Shown here one piece after another: positions 23,542 to 36,803 of a stretch of 64,000 bases of DNA. The translations under genes and the position numbers were made by a program. Source of the stretch: Aotearoamyces nothofagi (lineage: Eukaryota > Ascomycota > Leotiomycetes > Leotiales > Tympanidaceae); contig JADDTR010000002.1 in NCBI GenBank assembly GCA_015345905.1, positions 1,364,001 through 1,428,000 on the forward strand, given 5' to 3'. The stretch's first letter is position 1. Each line of letters starts with the position of its first letter. The notes beneath the pieces were generated by a model. It was not told the DNA's origin, searched no databases, and saw only the letters and a program-made list of their open reading frames with translations.

Positions 23542-24979
23542 TCATTGTTTTTCACAAACAGTGACAAACGGGGAAATGACACCACCAATAAAGAGTAGCC
23601 CCGTTTTCGTATCATGGACTACAGTCGTCGCAGCATGGAGGAGTTTTCCTTCCAAATCCTCCAAGACTTTGGTAATCTCATAGGCTCCATCCATGGCAGA
23701 TTTCCGGATACGCCACACTGTCGAAGGCACATCCGTGGTCAGCGGTGCTTTGAGCGCCTTGAGCAACTTGAGCGAATCAGCAAACGCTGCTGCAAAGATG
23801 TCGCCGACCGCGTCGACAGATAGATTGTCAATTGGCATTCCGACCTTGATCTCGTCTACCTTGATCAGCGTATTGTCTTCTTGGAGCGCATGCACACTGA
23901 TGCTTCCATAGGCTGAGCCCGCTACATAGTAGAGGCCGTCTTTTCCTTTGACGATCCCGTTAGGGAAGTTGAAGCCACTACTGGCAGCGATGCGGCATTT
24001 ATTGTCCGGTCCACAGCTTGCAATGCTTCCTCCGCCGAGGAACATATCCAGCGAGCGCCGCTGAAGGAAATGGCCTTGTTAGCTGGAAGCACCATCATAA
24101 ATGGCTATTTGAAAAAGACTTACGAAACCAACTAAATAGAAGAATTAATTGTTAATAAGAGGGTGTTTCGGATTGGATCTCACAACACACCTTTAGAGCT
24201 ATGATCATTCGTCGACAAGAAACCGCCACTGCCTGACGCCGCAATGCTATTCGGCGTTACTATAGCATCACTCGCAATCGTCTTGATATACTCCAAGTCC
24301 CTGGACCCGCGAGTAAGCTCAAAGACCTCAACGGTCGAATTTGCGCCTAGCCTGGTCGCATCTAACTGTTTTCCTGATATAGGATTCACTGGTGGTCTAT
24401 GGTTGATCAACCAGAACCGCAATCTGGAAGGCGACAAGACCTCGACGTCGAGGCCATGAACATCAATCACTTTTCCTGCATCTGAGCCCTCGTATCCACC
24501 GGTGATTTGTAGCGGGTACAGTCCGTAAAGTCCGTCATCGCCGGGCTCGTCAATGTTGAGAACGGTGATGTGGTCCTTTAATGTTCTTGCCGAGACGTTG
24601 TATTTATCGCCACTGTTCTGGGGGGATCAGATCATTGAGATCTACTTTCTTTACAGAGATGTTCTTCCACAGAAGGAGCGTACACATTGTCGGGAATGAA
24701 AGCAAACACTCACCCAGGACTCCATCCCGTACGGCCACTCACGCTTGAGCACGCGGCATAAAGTGTCCGTGCCTCATGATCAAGCCACAAGTCCTCACAG
24801 CTCTCAAGCAACTCATGGCCCAGCTTCCGACAGGTATAGGGGAAGTCCTCTAGGGGCTGTACAACTCTCCCAACACCAATGCTGATGAAGAGGATATCTT
24901 TTACTATGGACTGGTAGAAAACACCGAGGATGATGGCGATAATCCCTACAGTGACAGACTTGCCGACCTTGAACCCCAT
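23542..24979 (-). CDS. Membrane-anchored paraoxonase/arylesterase-like six-bladed propeller protein
   Basis: Four exons (minus): 24979-24714, 24612-24191, 24131-24124 and 24060-23542; 404 residues. The third exon is only 8 nt (TTGGTTTC) and yields DHSSKVGFRRSLDMFLGGGS, matching the conserved propeller segment. An N-terminal membrane anchor (about residues 8-32, VTVGIIAIILGVFYQSIVK) precedes SCEDLWLD, TPNSIAAS, FNFPNGIVKGKDGLYYVAGS and a C-terminal GKLLHAATT/GLLFIGGV. These fit the calcium-dependent phosphotriesterase/SMP-30/strictosidine-synthase-like superfamily, whose members hydrolyse lactones or esters. The Asn and Asp residues of NSIA and NGI are likely calcium ligands. It lies upstream-adjacent to an uncharacterised gene and downstream of a LaeA-like methyltransferase, all on one strand. 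Substrate unknown. Confidence 0.85.
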
Positions 24980-25511
24980 AGCTACCTAGAAACTCTCGAA
25001 TTTAGAGAAGCAAAGAGCAAAACGAGCGTGTATGTTGGATTTATAAACGCATCTATAGGCGTGCTATCTGGGTTGTGAGACGTTCCCTGGAATTTGAGAA
25101 GCGTGATCCGAATACGAATAGCTGGGGTGGTATCCGACGCCTGGATATTAAGGCATGAAGTAGAGAGCACGACAGTCTACTGTGGTACTCACACGGGGTT
25201 CATAAACTGTGTCAATTGAGCTACGAATAGTTCGATATGAAGTGCACGGTATTCAACATTGCGAAGAAGGGGCTGGTCGGAAATCTTAATCTGGTTTTGA
25301 TTGCTGACTATGCCCACCATTACAAACATATAAATTCTACACGCGCCCTCGAGCTGCGTGATATAAAACAAGGCCGTCAGGTCTCCCAGAGGCCGTCTAT
25401 CGCAATCATTAATCGCAAACATCCTGGAAACTCTCATTTTGGTTTTCGACCATATATAACGGTCCTATTTCGTTAGTATAAAGCAGCAGCTCTGATAAAA
25501 TCGACCGAGAC
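24980..25511. other. Intergenic spacer upstream of the propeller gene
   Basis: About 530 bp between two minus-strand genes. It probably holds the promoter of the paraoxonase-like gene and the 3' end of the methyltransferase gene. No RNA gene, repeat or credible small ORF is seen. Confidence 0.5.
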
Positions 25512-26874
25512 TTACACTGGCGCATAGCCATGAATCGCTCTATCACTCACATCCCTCTTAACCCGTTCTATAAACTCTTCCACTTGTTCTGGCGTCCATT
25601 CCAGTCCTCTTGTTAGCATGGCCATGCTAACGCCCTGGATGCCTTGCAGCATGTTCTGGTGAAACAAGGCGCCCAACGTTTTATAATGCTGGCCCCTCGG
25701 CCAAGTATTGCTCGGCCACGCGAAATTCTCTTCTCTGATATCCACAAACCCAGCATCTTCCAGGAACTCTCTGTACCGCTCGATCTTCCTCCAGTCCAAC
25801 CCCATCTTGGTCGAGGCTTCTTTGAGGAGGTTGATCCAGCCCTCGAACTCGGTGCCAGTGAAGGTCTCGTCGTAGCCTCTGAAGGTTTTGACGTCCTGGA
25901 TCTCGATATAGCCGTCGGGGTTCAGGGCGTCGAAGGCTTGTCTCAAAACATAGCGGAAGTCCTTGAAGCAAGGGGCTAACGACCGGGCACTTTGAGCGAG
26001 TTAGCTCAGACTATAAAGAAATGTATGCTTGGTTGTAGATAGATGTGGAGAGGAAAGCATACTGTATAAAGTCGAATTTATGGCTGTATACCCACTCGTC
26101 CTCCGCATCATCAACCTCAAACGAGCAGTTCGGCGGAGCGTAAGCTGGCTGGATGGGGCTCAGATCGGTGCCTATAATCTTGGCCGACGGATGGCTCTGC
26201 GCGAACTCTATAGCCCAGATTCCCGTCCCCGTCCCGATATCAAGCACGTTATGGACGCCGGCCTTGAGCGGAGCCAAGTACAGCTTCCCTCGGAGCGTCA
26301 GCTTGAAGAGGTGATGCTGCAGGTCCAGTCTATTCTGCTCCAGCTCGTCGTTCGGCAACACGTACTTACCGGCTTTGTAGCTGTGATACGTCCGCCCGTT
26401 CTCTTCGACGCTCTGGTAAATGCTGGAACTGAGCGATGCGGTGGAGGAGTAGCTCATGTCTTCTCCTAGCGCGGAGTCTGTCTCGTTGGAATCAACATCG
26501 AGCTCGTCGACGGTGATTTCTTGCATCTCGGCATCTTGACCGGAGATCTCGCGGTCTGATTGATCCGGGCCATCCTCCGACGGAGGTGCTGTTTTTACAG
26601 AATCGATTTCTTGCATTTCAGTGTCTTGATTGGAACTATTGCGGTCTGATTGATCAAGGCCATCTTCCAGCGCAGGTGCTACTTTTACGGAATTGGTGTC
26701 CTCTAGAACCTCGGGCGCGAGGCCTACTCTTACGGCATCAAGAGCGTTTGGGCTTTCTTCATGTCCAGCTGTGCCATTGACATCTAGACTCGCGATTGCC
26801 GGCGAGTTTGTGTTATCGCATCGTTGTCCAGCGCTATGACCATCACTAACGATACTCTTGTCTCCGCGATCCAT
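25512..26874 (-). CDS. LaeA-like SAM-dependent methyltransferase with acidic N-terminal repeats
   Basis: Two exons (minus): 26874-26063 and 25989-25512, 429 residues; the 73-nt intron (GTATGC to CAAAG) restores FIHARSLA. The class I methyltransferase domain begins near residue 150. Motif I is VLDIGTGTGIWAIEFA, followed by IIGTDLSPIQP, FEVDDAEDEWVY, the post-I FIHAR, and ALNPDGYIEIQD. This is the pattern of the large fungal LaeA-like family, which are often nuclear and tied to secondary metabolism, though most members are uncharacterised. The first 145 residues are acidic and low complexity and contain two adjacent 30-residue repeats (26512-26601 and 26602-26691). The intron acceptor AAAG is weak but frame and motif support it. 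No cluster backbone enzyme (PKS, NRPS or terpene cyclase) is in the window. Confidence 0.9.
26512..26691 (-). repeat. Two 90-bp coding repeats in the methyltransferase gene
   Basis: Two adjacent units encode SVKVAPALEDGLDQSDR... and SVKTAPPSEDGPDQSDR..., each 30 residues and ending QEID or QEIT. They are clearly one tandem duplication in the disordered acidic N-terminus and keep the reading frame. Confidence 0.85.
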
Positions 26875-28250
26875 TTTACGGCTGCGGGGATGATAGGGTC
26901 CTATCTTACAGTAGTTAGTCTAACGTGACGATTGCTGCACGATGGACCTATTATACCTGCTCTTAAGTGCCAATCAAGGCACAACGACAACAGCTGAGCC
27001 TAATAACTCCGGAAAGCGTCTACCAGCAAAAGTCATAGAGTTTCCCTCATATATTCTATAACGAAGAGCTACCAAGAACTTGGACATGCAACGTACGAAG
27101 CGCTGCAGATGCCATATCATCACCAACGTTGAAAAGTAATTATACCCGAGGAAAGCTATGGGCGGAAGCTGCTTGAGGGAATGGCGGGATGAGTTACGGG
27201 ACGGGGACATATACCATGCTTTCCGTCGGATCAGGTGCAGGCCAGCAACCCAATCGGCAACGGGTATCTAGGATGAGGCATACGGCTCCTTCGGGGCTTG
27301 GATGATAGGCCGTTATGGCGGTCAGTGCAGCTATCTGGGTGAGTTCCGTTTGGTGGGCTGGATCGGATGAGAGACTCGATGACCGATAGACTCGACTCTT
27401 CTATACCGTATTTAGACTGGCCGGAACTCCGGTCTCTTCTTTATTCCTGGTTCACCACCGATCCGCCAGCATGGTTCGAAACTGCATCTGTTTCCAAAGT
27501 ATGACTAACCATAGAGGACTGGCGTAGAAGAATCGAGGCTAAGTTCGAAATTGAAGGCCCACTTTGGCAACTTTCAATAAAGCACTCTATTGCAACCGTC
27601 GTATCACAACAACAGCTTTGATTGAATCTCCTTAAATTGGTACAGAGACAGAACTGCTTCTTCTAAATCTCTTGTTGAAGTTTCAGAAAATGATCCCGTC
27701 ATTTCTTGGTGCTGCTTCCTACTAAAAACATGTATGAATAAGTTATTTTGCAAGACTGGAAATCGAAACGTACAGAAACGGATAGATAGCAACCGGACAG
27801 CCTGCTCCGGGAATGCTGCGTGGCATCTACAAAGTTTGATCGTATTCTGATAATGCCCATGTGCCCTGCCGCGCCCCACGGCCCGCCATGCCGCTAGATT
27901 ATAGCCGTAGGGATTGATACCTGTACTACCTATTCTTACGTCGCACGTGATTCTGATTATCTTTCTTCTTGCTCTCTAACACAAAGGATTCCTCTGTATT
28001 CGAAAACCGACATGTATTACCCTAGTATTGGTCTATACCTTCAATAAAATTTACGAGCTGAATAGAAAAGTGCTCTCATTTAGCATATACTAATTTTATA
28101 AACACCCTCGTTACCTTGTACTTGTAGGACAAGCCTTCAAAAAGCGTCGATGACGCAAATTCGTGACCTGGGTAACGAAGCGAAGAGAGCTCATTGCCGA
28201 ATCGAGACAATTGACAAAACGCCCGACACTACAATTTACCACTGTACAAG
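26875..28250. other. Intergenic region carrying an inverted-repeat element fragment
   Basis: About 1.38 kb between divergent starts. The only recognisable content is the truncated inverted-repeat element at 27534-27733. The remainder is moderately AT-rich without a supported gene; the last 100 bp are the promoter of the mitochondrial protein gene. Confidence 0.5.
27534..27733 (-). mobile_element. MITE-like inverted-repeat element, truncated copy
   Basis: This copy begins CGAGGCTAAGTTCGAAATTG and matches the reverse complement of the full element at 47969-48223 for roughly 200 bp, including ATTGGTACAGAGACAGAACT and CTTCTTCTAAATCTCTT. After AAACATGTA the similarity stops, so the far terminal repeat is missing. 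It is non-coding and non-autonomous. Strand is given relative to the full copy. Confidence 0.7.
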
Positions 28251-29079
28251 ATGTTAGCACCATCTCTGCGAATAGCAGCTTCACAATCCTTCCTACGGTC
28301 TACCAGCCGCGCAGCCTCAACCCTCTCAAGCAACCCACGCATCGTTAGCCCTTCCGTCGCTGACTCCACGATAACCTCGCTGACAGCTCTCTAGCATGTA
28401 TTTCCCAACAAGAGCTCACTAAACACCTCATACACGCTGTCCCTCCTACCCACCGACCCACCGAATCCCTCCCTAGCCATAGGCGTCACGCATTCCCTGC
28501 CTCCCACCCCCAATTCCTTTTCCGAAAACCCAAACTTCCTCAGAATATTATATGACGTTCTAAGAGTGCACGCACGTGAAGATCCCGGGGTCATTTCGCA
28601 AGCGCAAGCATTCGCATCTACGGCTGGCGCGTCTCTGGGCTCTGGAGGCGCGCTGTTCCCCCAGCAAAGGAGGCGCCGGGGAAGCGGTGGAGGGATATCT
28701 GGCGGCGGAGGAGGGGCCGGAGGCGATGGCGCAGGCGGAGCAAGCTCGCAAGGTGGTGCTGGGGGAGGAGGAAGAGGTGGATGGGTGCATCTGAGCGACA
28801 GCAGGAATCCACCAGATTATGGGCGGATCGCGTGGCCCGAGGATATCTTTGGGAGCCTGGAAGTAGACGGACATGGGAATGTGGTTGGAGAGGATGGCGG
28901 GTTCCAGCCGAGTGGGACATATAGGATCGTCACGAATGATGGGATGTGAGTTTTTGATTTTCAGGGTGGTGGTGATGGTGGTGTGCTGACCTCTGCGCTA
29001 TAGATTGGGCCTGAGTGATTACTTGAGAGGAAAGGTGGTTGAAAGATTGTCAAAGGAAGAGGAGAGGAGTAAGAGTTGA
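28251..29079 (+). CDS. Conserved mitochondrial-targeted protein of unknown function
   Basis: Three exons: 28251-28343, 28395-28945 and 29004-29079; 239 residues. Intron 1 (GTTAGC to CTCTAG, 51 nt) has an unusual donor but joins a clear mitochondrial presequence (MLAPSLRIAASQSFLRSTSR) in frame to the rest; intron 2 is GTGAGT to TATAG. The mature part has HVFPNKSSLNTSYTLSLLP and NPNFLRILYDVLR, then a long Gly-rich linker (about 118-150). A conserved C-terminal block follows: WVHLSDSRNPPDYGRIAWPE, IFGSLEVD, GTYRIVTNDGILGLSDYLR. The C-terminal block looks like a real folded domain, but I cannot name the family. Location in the mitochondrial matrix is inferred from the Arg/Ser-rich, acid-free N-terminus. 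Confidence 0.8.
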
Positions 29080-29885
29080 GGGAAACGAGGAAACTGGGCA
29101 GAGTGTAAATATAAGACGGGAGAACTGTATAATAGCTTGAACGATGGCCGTGCATATAATGTTTTAGTAGCGGAAGGGCGGTTGGCGAGTTTGGGGAAGA
29201 GGACGGTGACGCTGAGGTGAAGACTGTGAGGGCTATTCTGAGAGGGGTGGCTAAAGAGGAAATTCAATTAAGCTGTTGCCGTGATACGACAGCTTCAATA
29301 CCGTGCTTTACTGGAAGTTGCCCTGTGCCTTCAATTTTGAACTTAGCCTCGATCGCCTTTGTAACGTACCAAGCATCGCCACATGTACCTAGGTCTGCCG
29401 TAAGTGCCAGATTGCACAATAGAATAGCTACATTAATGCTATAGTAACCTGTCATTTATAACTGATGATACACTTAGCTGCCGTGATTTATTTCTTGACC
29501 TTTTGCTGAAGTCATCAGGTACCTGCCAGTACAGTATATGAATGATGACGTAGGCGCTTAGGTCGTTGGTAATCTTGGGAATTAGGAATATATCGACGGT
29601 AATTTCTGCGTAGAGCACATTTTATATATATCATCAGACAAGTAGAGTATAATGCAATCCCGTTGAATAATAGAATATTCGATGATTCTTTGACAATGTC
29701 ATTGTGTTGAGCTCTGGAGTCATCTCTATCCTCTTTTAGGCTCATTTATCATGCTTCGCTTCGTAGCTAGTAGCGCGATTCTGGTGGTGGGGTTGACCTC
29801 CACATTCCCACCTCCACCACGACGCTTCTAGTACCTGCAACTCAAACCTAACCACGATCTCATCGATCGTGACGACAACCTCGTC
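29080..29885. other. Intergenic region upstream of SNF1
   Basis: About 800 bp holding a 90-bp fragment of the inverted-repeat element (29262-29351) and the SNF1 promoter. The last 130 bp are C-rich with CCACCTCCACCACG. No other gene is seen. Confidence 0.55.
29262..29351 (+). mobile_element. MITE-like inverted-repeat element, end fragment
   Basis: About 90 bp, ending CTTCAATTTTGAACTTAGCC, in the same orientation as the right end of the full element near 48223. It contains CGACAGCTTCAATACCGTGC, which matches the internal part of the full copy with a few changes. The rest of the element is absent. Confidence 0.65.
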
Positions 29886-32475
<2,590 letters not shown>

Positions 32476-32760
32476 GGGTTGGGCTGATAATCGACTATGT
32501 TACGCGTAACCCGCGATTATGGAGCAGGGGCAAAAAGCAAAGATTCCAATGGCAGGTAGTCTAGGAAGGATCCGGGATGGTTATGTATTGGCGTTGGGGG
32601 AATTAATACCCGGATAGTGGAATGGCTTGTGCATATAAAAAGCTCATCTCGCACTCATTTTGGGCTTGGACTCTCGGAGGTTTAATCGATCAAAATTTAT
32701 GATCTCATGGCATAGCTTAAATATACGTGGAATGCTAAGTCATCAATGATAAACTGTTCA

Positions 32761-33571
32761 CTATCTCTTCGTTGTAGTATCACTTGGGTCCCATGCTGTC
32801 GGCTGCCACTCTTCACTTGGTCCTCCTCTCGCCTTCTTCCACGGGTCGTCCTTATATTTCTTCTCCTTTAATTTTGGACGTCCTCCCTTTTCTTGATCTG
32901 TTCCCCCGTCTCTGACTTTATGCCTATTCCCATCTGGCACTTGTATATCTTCTGCTGAAGCTTGCAGTGGAATCTCTTTCCCCTCCACTGAATCCTCAAG
33001 TTTTATGCCTGTCCCTGCCACCCTATCCTCATCTTCAGCTTCCAGTAGTATTTTCTTGTGGCCCCCAGTATTGTTAACTTCGGGAGCTGGAGTAGGTTGT
33101 TCTGATTCCAGACCAGGGTTTCTCTCCCTTCCAAGTCCACCTTCTGGAGCATCCAACACGCTCGGTTTCGCAGCCCACCGCGCATCTGCTTGTGCAACTA
33201 ATATCTTGAGATTTCTCTGCCGCACGAGGTCTTGCGATTGTTCGGTAAGTGAAGGAGGATTATCTCGTGTGTGTCGCAACCACTGGTGCCACGCGGGCGT
33301 AATCTTCGCAGTCACATCTGAGTAGTGGACTGTAGATGGGTATTGTACTATCCGGCGCATCCGGTTCGAAACGATGGCATCGCGGAATTCCCAGTAGGTG
33401 TTACCTTCGAGGTCGAGTCCTGGGGGCGTATCATGTCAATCACAAGCAGGTCCGGGGATCAGTCCGACGGGTGAAGCACTCACCAACAAGAAACCTCTTC
33501 CGCCACGGCAATCGGAGCGCCTTCCACCTGAACCATGCTCTCCGTATGGGACTGATTGGCTTTGAAGACAT
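32761..33571 (-). CDS. NDUFAF2/B17.2L-like complex I assembly factor
   Basis: Two exons (minus): 33571-33484 and 33419-32761, 248 residues. The 64-nt intron (GTGAGT to CCCCAG) joins RKRFLVG to LDLEGNTYWEF. The NDUFA12/NDUFAF2 signature is clear: GNTYWEFRD, MRRIVQYPSTVHYSD, PAWHQWLRHTRDNPPS. The longer acidic/basic C-terminal half (about 115-248, many Glu/Lys/Asp, ending PTAWDPSDTTTKR) distinguishes the assembly factor from the short structural subunit. It should act in mitochondria during peripheral-arm assembly of NADH:ubiquinone oxidoreductase. The N-terminus SPIRRAWFRWKALRLPWRKR is strongly basic and fits import. It is divergent from the CH-domain gene (422 bp apart). Confidence 0.9.
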
Positions 33572-33993
33572 GGTAGATAGATCCTTCTGGTTGGTAATTG
33601 CTCAATCCAAAAAGTATATAATATCTTGACTGAGCCACCACAGCCACACACGCTACACGACGTCACATTCCAGGCGAAAGCGGCGGCATCGTACACTAAT
33701 AAGAACCCGAACGTAAATAACAACATCCAAGTCCTTGAGTGTCCTGCTAAATACCAGCTGTTCATGTTGATAGGTAATATCTATTCGCATGCTCATACAG
33801 TTAGGTTACAGCGCACGGAGTAAGGATTTCGCTATTTTCGCCGCACAAGGAAGCAACGACTCCATCAGCATTCCTGCCGCATAAGCGCTTCACTTCTTGT
33901 ATCACTCTACGACCCGGCGCATTCGTTCTGAGGCCTCTTGGACGAAGGAGTTAGCATCTGCGAAGGAATTAACGCCGGCGCAGATCAGGAAAC
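33572..33993. promoter_or_regulatory. Divergent promoter between complex I factor and CH-domain gene
   Basis: A 422-bp space between opposite start codons. I see no clear TATA box or known factor site. A frame open through 33938-34200 runs into the CH gene but lacks its homology, so the CH start is placed at 33994. Confidence 0.4.
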
Positions 33994-36151
33994 ATGGCCT
34001 CAGTCTCATCCCTGGATAAGGACTTGCGCAAGATGCGCCTGGACAAATATACCCCGCAGGCAGCGAACGAAGTGCGAGATTGGATCGAAGGAGTCCTGGG
34101 TGAGCGGCTGGCTACTGGAGACTTGCTCGAGGCTCTCAAAGATGGAGTCGCACTCTGCAAGTGCGCAATCCAACCCCTACCTATGCGGGAAGACTTTACT
34201 GACTGTTGCTCCTAGACTTGTAAACCTCGTCATCCCACCCCCCGGAGTCAAGTACAAGCCATCCGCCATGCCGTTTGTACAGATGGAGAATATATCGCTT
34301 TTCCTCCGAGCGTGCCAATCGCCACCTCTGAACCTACAGCCCCATGACGTCTTTCTCACAGTCGATCTATACGAACAAAAGGATCCGGCGCAAGTGCTGC
34401 AGTGTCTAGGCGCTTTCAGCAGAGAGGCCAACCAGCTCCAGCCTTCGCGATTCCCCAAAGCAATTGGTCCAAAATCATCAAGAGGAGGGCTTATGAGCCC
34501 GCAAGACACTGGTACACCGACTGTGGGAGGTGGAAGTTATGGCAACAGGGGACGCGGGGTTTCAAATGCAAGCAATACTTCATCGGCGTATAATGCAAAC
34601 TCAAGAGCGACTGGTGTAATGACTCCGACGAAGACTGGCGATTCAAACAGTGGAAGATGGAGCCCAGCGAAGAATGATCGAACCCCAATGTCTCCGGGTG
34701 GAGGTGTGAGTAGCTGGAGCAAGAAGCAAGATGAGGGTGCAACTTCTCCAGCGTGGAATATCGCACAGTACGGATACATGGGGGGTGCGAGTCAAGGCAA
34801 TATGGGTATCTCGTTTGGTGGGAGAAGGCAGATTACTAGTGCTGGCCCACATGTGCCAAACATGGCGGAAAAGGAGAAGAAGCGGAAGGAGAAGGAGGCT
34901 GAAGAAGAGAGACAAAAACAACAGCTAGAAGAAGCGGAAACTCTACAGCGTCTCGAGCGTGAGGTAGAGGAGCAGAGAGCCAGGATCGCCGAAGAGGAGA
35001 GATGGGCAGAGGAGGCGCGAAAGTTGAGGGATAAAGAAATGCTCAAAGCAGCGGAGGAGAAGCGACAATGGGAGGAAGAAGAGAAAAGATGGAAACTAGA
35101 AGAAGAACGACGACAGCAGGAGGAGAAGGAGGCGGAAGCCAGATTAGAAAAAGAGCGACGTCGGGCACGTGGAAACTCTGACGCACGATTACACGGGCAA
35201 TTCTTGAGCCAGTATCAAGCCGAGCAAGGCATATCACGAGGTGACAGCGAAAACAGTGGCACCAGCTCATCTAGTCGTGTTAGGGAGTTAGAGGTTGAGC
35301 TTGCGAGAGAACGAGAACGTCAATACGAGCGCGAGAGACAGGATCGAATGCAGGCACGAGGCCAGCAACATCAAGTAGTAGAAGACCACGATCTATCTGT
35401 CAGAATGAAAGAAGAAGAAGCTGCCTCTAAAGCTCGCTCCCGGTCTCGCAGTCGTCCACGGATACCTCCTCGGAAAGAAAGCGATGAAGCTTGGCGCGAG
35501 GACGAGCGTGGGTACCTTCGACAACAGTGGGACAAGCAGCATGAAGACAAATTCGCACCGCCGAAATCACCACGTCCATTGCCAGAACCTGCCCCCCCAG
35601 TCCGCGTCAAGACAAACCATACTGGCCCATCTTCTCGCCCACTTCCTGACCCTACTGCATACACCTCCCCGACTCCTGCTCTATACAAATCTCCGAGTCC
35701 TGCATCCCCAGCCCTACCAAATCGGACTGACCGGTACCTCTCCTCCAATCCAGCACCGATGTCACAGAAACCCAAAACAACCTATGCCTCAGAACTCGGT
35801 GCGTTTGACAGCAACGCCGAGCGAGATGCGGAAGACAGGCGCCGCGTAGCGTCCCAGACCAAGACAAAAGCTGGCGGATGGGCATCGAAATCTCTGCTAG
35901 AACGCGAGATGGAACTGGAGAGACAGCGGCAGCAGGAATGGGAAGAAGGCCAGAAGGCCACGGCGCAAGCAGCGAAGCTGGGAGGGCAGAAGGAAGGCGT
36001 GGATGGGATCGGAGGGGGCATTGGTGGTAAGTGGGATGTTAATCAATGGACCGGATATACAGGTGGGGATGGCCAGAATAGAGGGAGTCAGGGCATTGGT
36101 AGCGGAAGGAGGCAAATTGTAGGCCCGAGACCGCCTCCGCCGGGTAGATAG
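33994..36151 (+). CDS. Transgelin/calponin-type CH-domain protein with long coiled coil
   Basis: Two exons, 33994-34160 and 34216-36151, 700 residues; the 55-nt intron (GTGCGC to CCTAG) joins GVALCK to LVNLVIPPPG. Residues 1 to about 140 form one calponin-homology domain of transgelin (Scp1/Stg1) type: LDKYTPQAANEVRDWIEGVL, LLEALKDGVALCKLVNLV, MPFVQMENISLFLRACQ and DLYEQKDPAQVLQCL. This type bundles actin. The rest is unlike the roughly 200-residue yeast proteins. It contains a low-complexity linker, a charged coiled coil (about 292-400, many Glu/Arg/Lys in heptads), an RSRSRSRP stretch, Pro-rich segments and a second short helix near the end. A role in actin patches, rings or septa is likely. 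The C-terminal half may dimerise and bind partners through PxxP motifs. Confidence 0.92.
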
Positions 36152-36803
36152 TTGGTAGATATATAGATGGCTGCGAGGAAGTAGATGAATTCAGTGATAT
36201 TTTGGAAGATGATGTGTTGTTTTGAGGACATAATGGGTGATATGTGATTATGTTGTAGCTGATTGGCATGAACGTAGTCGCCATATATATGAGCGTAAAC
36301 AGCCAAGGTTTGAGTTAGCAATGAGCACGTTGGACATTATGTTACAGTCTTGCACGTGTTGGCCCTTTGTCCAATCAACTGATACAGTGGCCACGCCGTA
36401 GGATTAAGCTTCCCGTATTCTGAGAGATCATAGTCTGGACACGGGTCGAGTGCAAGCCTCGCCCACGACAGTACGCCACATCACGTGACTAGACTCAAAT
36501 GCCACAAAGAGTCAATGGAGCCAATTTGGCCAAGTGTTTCCATATATCCATCAGCGAAGCCCCAGAATACCCTATCACGGCTTACATATTTGAGGGTTCT
36601 GAATCGCCACAACGATCTTCACAGGCAGGCCTCGACAATCAGGGTGGTCGCCGACCTCGCTTAAGAGCTGCTGAGGGCGCCCCGAGAGCAACGTCCTTGC
36701 CTCATTGATACTGACGACCATCCACCAGTTGGATAGCGTAGAGCACAGGCTAAAGCCGCGCTACATTTGGCTTATAAAGATTACTCTGTCTGCACTTGTA
36801 GCC
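36152..36803. other. Intergenic region upstream of the first Zn2Cys6 regulator
   Basis: About 650 bp with two CACGTG E-boxes (near 36353 and 36483) that bZIP/bHLH factors could bind. No gene is supported; open frames here are short. Confidence 0.5.

Noticed and set aside
27474-27484. GGTTCGAAACT-like B-box match
   Set aside because: No acceptor stem, A box or terminator around it; not a tRNA.
33938-33993. Upstream extension of the CH-domain gene
   Set aside because: The frame running in from 33938 differs from the frame of the CH domain and has no homology; the ATG at 33994 opens the conserved domain.
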